Shown here piece by piece: positions 1-6,890 of a stretch of 6,977 bases of DNA. The notes below the pieces were generated by a model. It was not told the DNA's origin, did no database searches, and saw nothing but the letters and a program-made list of their open reading frames with translations. Source of the DNA: Treponema sp. UBA7590 (GTDB lineage Bacteria > Spirochaetota > Spirochaetia > Treponematales > Treponemataceae); the NCBI GenBank assembly GCA_002478955.1, contig DLKK01000073.1, positions 208-7,184 of the forward strand, in the 5' to 3' direction. Position 1 is the first letter of the stretch. Every line of letters starts with the position of its first letter. The position numbers and the translations under genes are program-made.

Positions 1-2435
1 AGATTCTGCGGATCTTCAAGCCGTAATTCCGCGCGTCCGCCGTTAAAAAGCCTGCGGAACATGTTGTGGAAATTTTTCTTGATTTTATTGTATGTCTCAA
101 GAAACATCTCTGAGGATTTTGACTTTATTTCCTCGCTTACGCGGATAAGGTTATCAAGTGACTTCTGCGTGTCGTCGTAGTTTATCTTCTGTTTTTCGTA
201 GCGGTCCTTTACTTCTGCAAATTCTTCAACCGCCATAAGGTTTACCTGGCCGCATGACTTAAGCTCCTCGCGCGCGGAAATAAGCTGTTCCCTAAGTTCC
301 GCGGAAGGTTTTGTGATTTTGAACATTTTCTCTTCAAATTCCATCAGATCACGGGAATGTTGCTCCTGGAAATTCTGCTTAAGATTCCTGATTTCTGTGT
401 CTGAAGAATTCAATGAAAGCGTGAGCCGTTCGTACTGAGCCTGACAGCGGTTCTGTTCTTCCTGTTTTTTTATGAGAATATCTTTTTTGCCTGTTACATT
501 CGAGTTGTTCTCGGCGATTTTTGAGTCAAGTTCCTTCAGCTGTTCGGCAAGTTTTGTTCCTTTATGCTCAAGTTCCGCAAGATCCTGCTGAATTTCCTCA
601 ATCTGTTCGGTCAAATCCTCTGATTTTTTTGTCTCGGATTCAAGTTCCTCGTTTGCCTGGCGCAATGAATTCTGCTCGGAAACAAGATTTCTTCTAAGAA
701 GGCTTGCCTGCTGCATTGCCGCCTGAATCTGGGTTTCCATCTGAGCCTTGTTCACACGGAGCTTGCTGCAGGTTTCCTTGTATTCATCAATTTTTTGCGC
801 GAGCTCTGAATTTGCGTTGCGGAGTTCTTCTATCTGCGCGTTGAGCGTTTCTGCCTGAGAAATATTTTCCTGGTTCTTTTTGTCAAGCTCGCGTTTTTTT
901 GTCATTATTCCTTCCGGAGAAAGGAATTCGGTTATAAAAGCCGGCGACGCGTTCTCGTATTCAGAGACAGCTTCCTTAAGCTCGGTGATAAGTTCCTCGG
1001 TTTTTTCAAAATCCTTTGCCGCCTCGTTTACTGTGCTCAAAGAATCTTCCGCAGAATGAGATGCCTTTGCAAAATCTGAATAGACATTTTTTCTGCCTTC
1101 TGCAAAAATCTTGAATTTTTCAAGGATGTTCTGGACTTTTTCCTTTGCATCGGCAAGATTTTTTTCTGAGAAACCGGCCGCTTTAAGTTTTGCGTCAAGC
1201 ATTCCTACAATGTCTTCTGTGATTGACGTAAGTTCCTTCTGGATTTCCTTGCGTTTTTCTTCAAGTTCAGAGATTTTTCTGCGGTTTTCGTCAGATTTCT
1301 TGTTGTTTTCTGTAATCTGTGTTCCTGCCGTTGCAATATTTTCCTCAAAGTCAGAGATATTTTTCTCGACTTCGGCAATTTTCTTTTCTTTCTGGTGAAG
1401 CTCAGCTTCCTGCTCGTCAATTTCTTCCTGAAGGCTGGAGATGTTTTCCTCGACAGATGAGACTCTTACTTCAAGCGTGGCGATTTTTTCCTTTATTCCG
1501 CGTGCCTGCGAAGAAAGCTGCTTTTCCATGTCCTGCTTACCGTTCTTTTCTTTTCCGATTCCGATAAGCTCTGACTGCATGGAATATACTTGTTCCTGCA
1601 TTTCCTTTACTTTGTCCATGTTCTCGGAAATTGTGTTGTTGATTTCCTCAATTTCCTTGCGGACTTCATCTCGGCGTTTTGTTACGTCTGCAAGTTCCTT
1701 TTCGTGGCGGTCTTTGTCTGTTATGAAAGTACGCAGCTTTAAAAGTGCAATGTCAAGCTCAAGGCTGAAAATCTTGTCTTTCAGGTCGCGGTATTTTTTT
1801 GTTTTCTCTGCCTGAACTTTCAAGGTGTCGTATGAACGCTTTATTTCTGCCATCGCCATTTCAATCTGAATCATGTTCTGGCGGGTCTGTTCAAGCTCGC
1901 GTTCGGCAATTGCACATTCGGCCTTTGAACGGCTGATTCCTGCCGCCTCTTCAAAAATGTAGCGCCTGTCTTCCGGTTTTGAAGAAAGAATCTGGCTTAC
2001 CTGACCTTGCTCCATGATTGAATATGATGATTTTCCGACTCCAGTGTCCATGAAAAGTTTTACTATGTCGCGTGAGGAAGCCGGGCGGTTGTTGATAAAA
2101 TATTCCTGCTCGCCGTTCCTGTAGAGTCTGCGCTTTATTGCGATTTCTGATTCTTCAAGCGGCAGAAGTCCTTTCTCATTGCTCATTGTGAGTGTTACTT
2201 CCGCAACGTTAAGTGCCGGGCGGCGTTCTGTTCCATTAAAAATTACGTCTGTTTTTTCCTGCGCACGCAGATTTTTTGCCTTGTTTTCGGCAAGAACCCA
2301 TTTTATCGCGTCCACAACATTGCTTTTTCCGCAGCCGTTAGGTCCGAGCAGCGCGGTGATTCCGTCCGCAAAATCGATGTGTGTTCTGTCAGCAAAAGAT
2401 TTAAAACCAAAAATGTCCAGACTTTTTAAAAACAC
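1..2435 (-). CDS. smc: Chromosome segregation/condensation ATPase SMC, N-terminal 811 residues (C-terminus beyond left edge)
   Basis: ABC-type ATPase that compacts and segregates chromosomes, normally as a dimer with ScpA and ScpB. Translating the minus strand gives an unbroken frame of 811 codons. Seen: the SMC N-terminus GFKSFADRT; Walker A GPNGCGKS at residues 31-38; an R-loop arginine at about 57 in NLRAQEKTDVIFNG; the Q-loop MEQGQVSQIL from residue 141; FEEAAGISR just after it. A charged coiled coil runs from about 165 to 405, a less regular segment from about 405 to 512, and a second coil from about 513 to 725. The C-terminal lobe begins with GQVNLMAVEEF (about 729-739) and reaches LFNGGRAELRL before the window ends. 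The signature and Walker B motifs must lie outside. The GQVN motif sits roughly 225 residues earlier than I would expect in a Bacillus-type SMC, so the full protein should be about 950 residues. The start is GTG at 2435, chosen because it matches the family N-terminus, has a GGAG site six bases upstream, and no in-frame ATG lies between it and the upstream TGA. No CXXC hook, so not Rad50/SbcC. Confidence 0.96.
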   Translation of the reverse strand, partial: MFLKSLDIFGFKSFADRTHIDFADGITALLGPNGCGKSNVVDAIKWVLAENKAKNLRAQEKTDVIFNGTERRPALNVAEVTLTMSNEKGLLPLEESEIAIKRRLYRNGEQEYFINNRPASSRDIVKLFMDTGVGKSSYSIMEQGQVSQILSSKPEDRRYIFEEAAGISRSKAECAIAERELEQTRQNMIQIEMAMAEIKRSYDTLKVQAEKTKKYRDLKDKIFSLELDIALLKLRTFITDKDRHEKELADVTKRRDEVRKEIEEINNTISENMDKVKEMQEQVYSMQSELIGIGKEKNGKQDMEKQLSSQARGIKEKIATLEVRVSSVEENISSLQEEIDEQEAELHQKEKKIAEVEKNISDFEENIATAGTQITENNKKSDENRRKISELEEKRKEIQKELTSITEDIVGMLDAKLKAAGFSEKNLADAKEKVQNILEKFKIFAEGRKNVYSDFAKASHSAEDSLSTVNEAAKDFEKTEELITELKEAVSEYENASPAFITEFLSPEGIMTKKRELDKKNQENISQAETLNAQIEELRNANSELAQKIDEYKETCSKLRVNKAQMETQIQAAMQQASLLRRNLVSEQNSLRQANEELESETKKSEDLTEQIEEIQQDLAELEHKGTKLAEQLKELDSKIAENNSNVTGKKDILIKKQEEQNRCQAQYERLTLSLNSSDTEIRNLKQNFQEQHSRDLMEFEEKMFKITKPSAELREQLISAREELKSCGQVNLMAVEEFAEVKDRYEKQKINYDDTQKSLDNLIRVSEEIKSKSSEMFLETYNKIKKNFHNMFRRLFNGGRAELRLEDPQN

Positions 2436-2441
2436 AAAAAA

Positions 2442-2446
2442 CTCCG
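2442..2446 (-). promoter_or_regulatory. Ribosome binding site of smc (CGGAG) supporting the GTG start
   Basis: On the minus strand CGGAG is followed by six T residues and then GTG at 2435. This spacing is good for a Shine-Dalgarno site. It decides the start, because the frame stays open further upstream but offers no ATG before the in-frame TGA. Confidence 0.75.
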
Positions 2447-2497
2447 TAGTTGTTTCCAAAATGATTTTTTGGAAATTCCCTGTATTTGTATCTTTTG

Positions 2498-2526
2498 AGT
2501 ATACCGAATAAGACGTGTAGTTTCAA
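2498..2526 (-). promoter_or_regulatory. Sigma-70-type promoter for smc
   Basis: Reading the minus strand, TTGAAA (2526-2521) is followed after exactly 17 bases by TATACT (2503-2498). Each box differs from consensus at one position or two. The predicted transcription start is near 2491, giving a 5' leader of about 55 bases that contains the CGGAG site. Predicted from sequence only. Confidence 0.7.
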
Positions 2527-2551
2527 TGAGATTGATTTGCAAAACTCTTTT

Positions 2552-2563
2552 AAAAAGCTTTTT
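2552..2563. repeat. 12-bp perfect palindrome AAAAAGCTTTTT between the divergent promoters
   Basis: A perfect inverted repeat without a loop. It lies in the 39-bp gap between the -35 boxes of the leftward smc promoter and the rightward lipoprotein promoter. It is built of A and T tracts, so it may be no more than a bent-DNA or UP-like element. No regulator can be named. Confidence 0.5.
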
Positions 2564-2565
2564 TG

Positions 2566-2594
2566 TTGAAGCATATAAAACTCAATGTTATAAT
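2566..2594 (+). promoter_or_regulatory. Sigma-70-type promoter with extended -10 for the large lipoprotein gene
   Basis: TTGAAG (2566-2571), a 17-base spacer, then a perfect TATAAT (2589-2594) preceded by TGT, which is an extended -10 element. The transcription start should be near 2601, leaving a leader of about 73 bases before ATG 2674. An A/T-rich stretch with the perfect palindrome AAAAAGCTTTTT (2552-2563) sits immediately upstream of the -35 box and could act as an UP-like element or a protein site. Confidence 0.72.
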
Positions 2595-2654
2595 TAATTA
2601 GTTCAATTTATGGGTTGAGAAAAAAGTCAGAAATTCAGGCTAATTGTATAAAAT

Positions 2655-2666
2655 TGCATATATGCA
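2655..2666. repeat. 12-bp perfect palindrome TGCATATATGCA in the lipoprotein leader
   Basis: This inverted repeat lies within the predicted transcript, eight bases before ATG 2674, and contains the alternative ATG at 2662. As RNA it would make only a small weak hairpin; as DNA it could be a dimer-binding operator. No function is established. Confidence 0.45.
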
Positions 2667-2673
2667 GAAATTA

Positions 2674-2733
2674 ATGAAAAAAATCGCTGTTTTTTGGCTA
2701 ATTTGCTTATTTTCGCTTGTTGTGGCGGGCTGC
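2674..2733 (+). other. Lipoprotein signal peptide and lipobox (Cys20)
   Basis: The codons from 2674 give a short basic n-region (MKK), an apolar core and the lipobox VVAG followed by Cys (codon 2731-2733). Signal peptidase II would cleave before Cys20, which would be diacylated. Ser and Gly rich residues follow, as in a typical lipoprotein tether. Spirochaete lipoproteins may reside on the inner membrane, the periplasmic face or the cell surface; the sequence does not settle which. Confidence 0.9.
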
Positions 2734-5700
2734 AGTTTCTCTCTGGCTGGAGAAGATTCTTCCGGTGGCTCCAGGAATTCAGTCCACAGAATATGCGGCT
2801 CGTCTGATTTATTGATGGAAAATCCGCGGAATGCGTTTCCGACTTACCAGAAGAAAAATATGTTCTTCAATTTTTATGCGGTTAAAAATTCTGATAAAAC
2901 CATAGCTAAAGAATCCTGTGGCGCGGAAAATTCTTTTTCATTCGAGCTGGCAAACGGTGAATGGATTATTTTTTGTGATGTTTACTACGGTTCTTCCTTG
3001 AATTCTGGAAATTTCAAGGATGGGGCTGGAACTATAATCTTTTCAGGAAGCAAGCAGCTTTTATTGGATGAAACTAGCGGCGACAAGACAGACCTAAAAA
3101 TCACCACAAAAATTTATACATCAGAAAACGCAAAAGGTAGAGCAAACCTAAGGCTGTATTCGGCGGTCAATGCTGTAAAAAGCGCAAAGGCTGAGTGGAC
3201 TGGCTCTGGCGGAAATTCCTTTAGCCAGGTTCTGGACTTTCAGGATTCTTCAAAAAAAGACGGCAGTGAATATTTTGATACTTTCAATTTTGGCGGAAAT
3301 TCGGTTCTCGCGGGCGTGTACAGGGTAAAAATCACTTTTTATGATGGTGAGGTTTCTGGCGGCGAGCCAAGCGGAAACAAAATCTGCGTCACAATAAAGA
3401 CTGTGAATATCGCGTCCTCTCTTACAACTGATTTTTGGAGCGATGACGGTTCGTTTGTAAAAGATGGAAGCGGAAAATTTGTTTTTTCTGAAAGCTGCAT
3501 AAAAATCTCCAGGGCAACGGCTCTTTATGTTTCTGGAAATGCTGCGGAAAATGGAGCTGGAATTTTGCCTTCAGAGCCTATGAATTCTTTGGATGCGGCT
3601 TTTGATCTGCTTTTCACTTTTTCAATGGAAAACGTTCCTGTCTGCGTCCTGGAAAAAACGACTGCAAGCTTCAGCCGGACTGTAACGCTTTCAGAGGATG
3701 TGAAAAATCTGACGGTTACAACATACAAGGCTGACGGAACAATCTATGGGGAAAGGGATGTTGTTCTTCCGCAAAATGAACGGGGAACGATAAAACGCGC
3801 GGACAATTTGGTTCAGATTTTGGATGGTGGAACTGACGGCGCGACGATAAACTTTGTGAATGTGAATATTACCGGAAACGATTCTGCGGATGTTACAATT
3901 GTGAATTCATTTGTTGGCATTGCTGGTGCAGATGTTTCCGCTGCAAACTGTAAAGTCCGCGATGATTTCTTTTTATATTCAAATGGTGGAAATTCTGGTT
4001 CAGTTTCTTTGTATAATGTTGATTTCTCTTTTTCTGGAAATACTGCCAGTTTGTCTACAAAAGCGGTTTTTGTTGACGGCGGAAATTATGAGTTAAATAT
4101 TGACAATTGCGTATTTAAAGATTTTACCAAACCACTTTGGCTTGAATCTTCTGGGGTAAACGCAGTAATAAAAAATTCTGAATTCTCTAATAATTCAATT
4201 GCAATAAAGGCAAAAAAATTTAATTCACTTTTGCTTTCTGGTGTTACAATCAAAGATAATTCAGAGTTTGGGATAAAAGCTAACGGAACTTTTACGCTTT
4301 CTGGAACTTGCACTTTTGACGATACTTTTAATCTTGATGATTCTGCGGGTGGAGAAGTTCTGATCAATTTTGATAAAAGCTACAAAGACAATGATTCTGG
4401 AAGTTCACCAAATTCAGTGTTTGTTTCAATGCCTGGAAGTACTCTTATCCGTGGAAAAAAAGTTCTTTCCGGCGAAAACATAGAAACAAACCGCACGAAT
4501 TTTACAGTTCTGGAAGAAGGCTGGCAAATCAACAATGGCGGATACCTTTATGAAAGCAATGCTGAATCCAGCAAAAACCGTTTTTATTATGTAGACCCGA
4601 AAACTTCATGCGCAGCACCAGAACCAGGCGATTATGACAAGCCGTACAAGACTTTGCAGGCGGCGGTTGATGCTGTTACTTCAGCAAATGAAAAAGAAAA
4701 CGAAAAGGGATATGCTATCTATGTTTTAAATAATATAGAAGGAACTGGAACTGCTTCCGAAATTACAGATAATTCTCTTGCAAGCATAAAAAGTGATTCA
4801 AAAAAACTGAGGCTTGAAATAATTCCTTTTGTTGATTCTCCGGTTGATATAGATGCCGCAAAATTTTCCAGAATTTTTTATATAAGCGGAAATGTAAAAA
4901 TTGTGCTGGAAAATTTGAATCTTTACGGTGGCGCTGTATCCGGAAAAAACGGTGGTGCGATTTATCTGGATGGAACAAAAGGCGCTGAACTTACGCTAGA
5001 AAACTGCACGGTCGGAAAATCTAATGCTCAGATAGAATCCTTGCTGGACGGAGTTCAAAATAAGACTTATTCTCCGGATGAAACAAATTGTTCAAACTGC
5101 GCGGATGAAGGTGGCGGAATTTATGCTGCAGCCGGTGCAAGTCTTACATTAAGCTCTACAAAAGTCTTGGACTGCTTTGCAAAGTCATCTTTTGGCGGTG
5201 GAGGAGGAATCTTTTTGGATTCTTCCTATTTATCAATAGAAGAAAACTCTGAGATTCTTGCGAACGGAGCAGCCGGATCTAATGGAGCCGCAATTTGTTC
5301 TAAAAAATCAAAAATATATTTTACAAAAGGAGTTGTGCGCCATAATTATGCAAAGGAAGAAGTTTTGGCGGCAGTTCCAGGAATATATTTGTCAAATTCA
5401 ACTTTGGATATGTATGATGGGGAAATACGTGATAATTATTATCCAAAGGGAAATTTCGGCTCAGGAATTTATATTGATGGCACATCTTCTTCTGTGTCAT
5501 TGTATGGCGGTTCAGTTATCAACAATTCATCTGTTGCGGAAAATGTGCAGAACTGCGATATTGGATATTCTGTTTCAGTCGCCGATCCAGTCGTGAGTCT
5601 AGCAGAAAACGCTTATATTGAGACAATTTATTCTCCAAAAACTTATATAAAAATTCTGGATAAACTTTCGGCTTTTTCTTCCGGCAAAGAGTGCAAAATT

Positions 5701-6849
5701 TTCACATCAATTGCAGAAGGAAATCAGGTTTTGCGTGCGGAAACAAAGGATATTCCTCTTGCAGATTACGTTGATTTCTTTAAGTTGTATGACCAAAACA
5801 TGAAAGAGGCGAAAGAATATTCACTTTCTGTTGATTTTAATGCTGAAGTCCCTGCCGCAAAAATCGTAAAGACTGGAGTTCCTTTTGATTCAATTTCCAA
5901 AACTTCTGATATGAAGCAAGGTGAGTCATATGCTATTTCGACTGCGGAAGACTTAAAGAAAATTTCATCATTCAGTGAGTCTTCAAATTTTTTTGATATA
6001 AAACTTGTGCTGAAAAATGATATTGACCTTGGATGCGATGAATCCAGTCCTTTTTCACCGATTGGCTCAAAAATTGATTTTTTGGGGACTTTTGACGGAA
6101 ATGGGCACAAAATCTCTAATCTTTATGTAAATACAACAACAGGAAAGGCCGGCTTGTTTGCATGTGTTAATAGTGGAACTGTAAAAAATATCACTGTGGA
6201 AGGAACTGTGATAGACAATGCCTCATCAACAACAAACGGAGCCGGTGTCGCAGGTGTTGTGGGCTATTCAACAGGCAAAGTTATAATTGAAAACTGCGTG
6301 TCAAAAGTGAATATTACAAGCTCCTGTGAAAATACCGGTGGAATTCTAGGCTATACAAATTCGGATTCAGTGATAAGAAACTGCATAAACATTGGGAATA
6401 TAAACTCTTCAAATGATTTTACAGGCGGAATCCTAGGTTTTGCGGTTGGTGGAGCTGTTGTCTACAACTGCGCAAACTTTGGAACAGTCTCTGGCAAAAG
6501 CTATGTTGGCGGAATCGTTGGCAAGACAGAAAGTGATGTTTCACTTTGCTATAGTGTTGGAGCAATAACCGCTTATGATGGAGATTCTGCGGCAGCCTCG
6601 ATTGCAAATGTCACAGGAACAGATTCAAAGTTTTATCAGTATTGCTATTATAAGACAGATTCAGCGGGAGCAGCGTTCAACGGAGCTTCTCCTACGGTAA
6701 GAAATTTCTCAAAACCGGAAGATATAAACCTTGGACAGGAACTTTCAAACCGCATAAACGATTCAAAGAACAAGGAATTCTGTAGTCCATGGAATAAAAT
6801 CTACGCATTTGATGGTGTTGGATACCCGGTTTGTGTCCAGATTAGGTAA
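2674..6849 (+). CDS. Very large surface lipoprotein with two right-handed beta-helix modules and a C-terminal GLUG-repeat module
   Basis: Predicted lipid-anchored exported protein of 1391 residues; function unknown, probably adhesion or another envelope role. Residues 1-20 form a textbook lipoprotein signal: MKK, a hydrophobic core, then LVVAG before Cys20. Residues 21-280 are not recognised, though AGVYRVKITFYDG (213-225) resembles the end of an Ig-like beta sandwich. Module 1 (about 284-625) opens with ALYVSG and NSLDAAFDLL; module 2 (about 637-1030) opens with YYVDP and DKPYKTLQAAVDAV and has glycine-rich GGAI/GGGI/GSGI rungs, as in pectate-lyase-type helices. Residues 1084-1147 contain YAISTAEDLKKI and GTFDGNGHKISNLYV, the usual entry to GLUG repeats, five of which follow to about 1298. 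No membrane helix after the signal, no autotransporter barrel, no LPXTG. Start: ATG 2674 gives the best signal peptide but has no strong Shine-Dalgarno; ATG 2662 and TTG 2644 (AGG four bases upstream) are in-frame alternatives adding 4 or 10 residues. Monocistronic as far as visible. Confidence 0.9.
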   Translation: MKKIAVFWLICLFSLVVAGCSFSLAGEDSSGGSRNSVHRICGSSDLLMENPRNAFPTYQKKNMFFNFYAVKNSDKTIAKESCGAENSFSFELANGEWIIFCDVYYGSSLNSGNFKDGAGTIIFSGSKQLLLDETSGDKTDLKITTKIYTSENAKGRANLRLYSAVNAVKSAKAEWTGSGGNSFSQVLDFQDSSKKDGSEYFDTFNFGGNSVLAGVYRVKITFYDGEVSGGEPSGNKICVTIKTVNIASSLTTDFWSDDGSFVKDGSGKFVFSESCIKISRATALYVSGNAAENGAGILPSEPMNSLDAAFDLLFTFSMENVPVCVLEKTTASFSRTVTLSEDVKNLTVTTYKADGTIYGERDVVLPQNERGTIKRADNLVQILDGGTDGATINFVNVNITGNDSADVTIVNSFVGIAGADVSAANCKVRDDFFLYSNGGNSGSVSLYNVDFSFSGNTASLSTKAVFVDGGNYELNIDNCVFKDFTKPLWLESSGVNAVIKNSEFSNNSIAIKAKKFNSLLLSGVTIKDNSEFGIKANGTFTLSGTCTFDDTFNLDDSAGGEVLINFDKSYKDNDSGSSPNSVFVSMPGSTLIRGKKVLSGENIETNRTNFTVLEEGWQINNGGYLYESNAESSKNRFYYVDPKTSCAAPEPGDYDKPYKTLQAAVDAVTSANEKENEKGYAIYVLNNIEGTGTASEITDNSLASIKSDSKKLRLEIIPFVDSPVDIDAAKFSRIFYISGNVKIVLENLNLYGGAVSGKNGGAIYLDGTKGAELTLENCTVGKSNAQIESLLDGVQNKTYSPDETNCSNCADEGGGIYAAAGASLTLSSTKVLDCFAKSSFGGGGGIFLDSSYLSIEENSEILANGAAGSNGAAICSKKSKIYFTKGVVRHNYAKEEVLAAVPGIYLSNSTLDMYDGEIRDNYYPKGNFGSGIYIDGTSSSVSLYGGSVINNSSVAENVQNCDIGYSVSVADPVVSLAENAYIETIYSPKTYIKILDKLSAFSSGKECKIFTSIAEGNQVLRAETKDIPLADYVDFFKLYDQNMKEAKEYSLSVDFNAEVPAAKIVKTGVPFDSISKTSDMKQGESYAISTAEDLKKISSFSESSNFFDIKLVLKNDIDLGCDESSPFSPIGSKIDFLGTFDGNGHKISNLYVNTTTGKAGLFACVNSGTVKNITVEGTVIDNASSTTNGAGVAGVVGYSTGKVIIENCVSKVNITSSCENTGGILGYTNSDSVIRNCINIGNINSSNDFTGGILGFAVGGAVVYNCANFGTVSGKSYVGGIVGKTESDVSLCYSVGAITAYDGDSAAASIANVTGTDSKFYQYCYYKTDSAGAAFNGASPTVRNFSKPEDINLGQELSNRINDSKNKEFCSPWNKIYAFDGVGYPVCVQIR
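3523..4548 (+). other. Beta-helix module 1 of the lipoprotein (residues about 284-625)
   Basis: Opens with ALYVSGNAAENGAG and PMNSLDAAFDLL, the same layout as the entry of module 2. It continues with short strands ending in turns and asparagines, for example INFVNVNITGND, SLYNVDFSFSGN, NIDNCVFKDF, VIKNSEFSNNS, LLSGVTIKDNS and LSGTCTFDD. This staggered pattern of about 20-25 residues per turn is typical of right-handed parallel beta-helices. Module limits are approximate. Confidence 0.65.
4582..5763 (+). other. Beta-helix module 2 of the lipoprotein (residues about 637-1030)
   Basis: Opens with YYVDP and DKPYKTLQAAVDAV (about 655-668), the cap motif common in beta-helix proteins of the pectate-lyase and DUF1565 kind. 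Glycine-rich rungs follow: GGAIYLDG (760-767), GGGIYAAAG (813-821), a five-glycine run before IFLD (841-849), NGAAI (870-874), PGIYLSNS (902-909) and GSGIYIDG (929-936), each followed by a strand such as ELTLENCTV or SLTLSSTKV. No catalytic residues of a polysaccharide lyase could be assigned. Confidence 0.75.
6148..6567 (+). repeat. Five GLUG-like protein repeats (residues about 1159-1298)
   Basis: Repeats begin with AGLFACVNSG (1159), AGVAGVVGYSTG (1190), TGGILGYTNS (1221), TGGILGFAVG (1250) and VGGIVGKTES (1278), spaced 28-31 residues. The consensus is roughly GGI(L/V)G followed by a strand of the form (V/I)xNCxxxGxV. GLUG repeats are found in bacterial surface and adhesin-like proteins and are thought to extend a beta-helix-like structure. 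The first copy is the most divergent and lacks the cysteine of the NC motif. Confidence 0.8.
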
Positions 6850-6854
6850 ATTAA

Positions 6855-6867
6855 CTGATTATTTCAG
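6855..6867 (+). terminator. Weak possible terminator hairpin after the lipoprotein gene
   Basis: CTGA and TCAG form a 4-bp stem around a 5-base loop, six bases after the stop codon, and a T-rich run (ATTTATTTTTATTTAA) follows. The stem is short and AT-containing, so intrinsic termination here would be inefficient at best; no better hairpin is visible before the window ends. Confidence 0.25.
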
Positions 6868-6890
6868 ATTTATTTTTATTTAATCGACAT

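Noticed and set aside
1111..1815. Several plus-strand ORFs rich in Ser and Phe (and a minus-strand one rich in Arg and Lys) within smc
   Set aside because: These are the complements or frame shifts of the Glu/Lys-rich coiled coil, which always yields Ser/Phe-rich antisense ORFs.
1..2435. Reading the minus-strand gene as Rad50/SbcC, MukB or RecN
   Set aside because: The N-terminal GFKSFADRT, GPNGCGKSNVVDAI and C-lobe GQVNLMAVEEF motifs are those of SMC; there is no CXXC zinc hook, and the protein is too long for RecN.
2179..2511. Plus-strand ORF of 110 codons antisense to the start of smc
   Set aside because: It lies over the SMC ATPase domain, whose reading frame is fully conserved in motif content, and the peptide has no recognisable feature. 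Antisense shadow.
2644..2673. TTG 2644 or ATG 2662 as the true start of the large lipoprotein
   Set aside because: They add 10 or 4 residues ahead of an otherwise ideal MKK lipoprotein signal. TTG has a slightly better Shine-Dalgarno, so it is kept as an alternative only.
4582..5763. Chlamydial Pmp-like or type V autotransporter protein because of GGAI-like motifs
   Set aside because: There is no C-terminal beta-barrel; the C-terminus is a GLUG module and the N-terminus is a lipoprotein signal. GGAI-like rungs are common to many beta-helices.
5258..6110. ORFs in other frames within the lipoprotein gene (5258-5596 plus, 5766-6110 minus)
   Set aside because: They overlap clear beta-helix coding sequence, have no ribosome binding sites worth noting and no recognisable products.
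6850..6890. Strong intrinsic terminator after the lipoprotein gene
   Set aside because: Only a 4-bp stem is present and there is no GC-rich hairpin; it is listed with low confidence.
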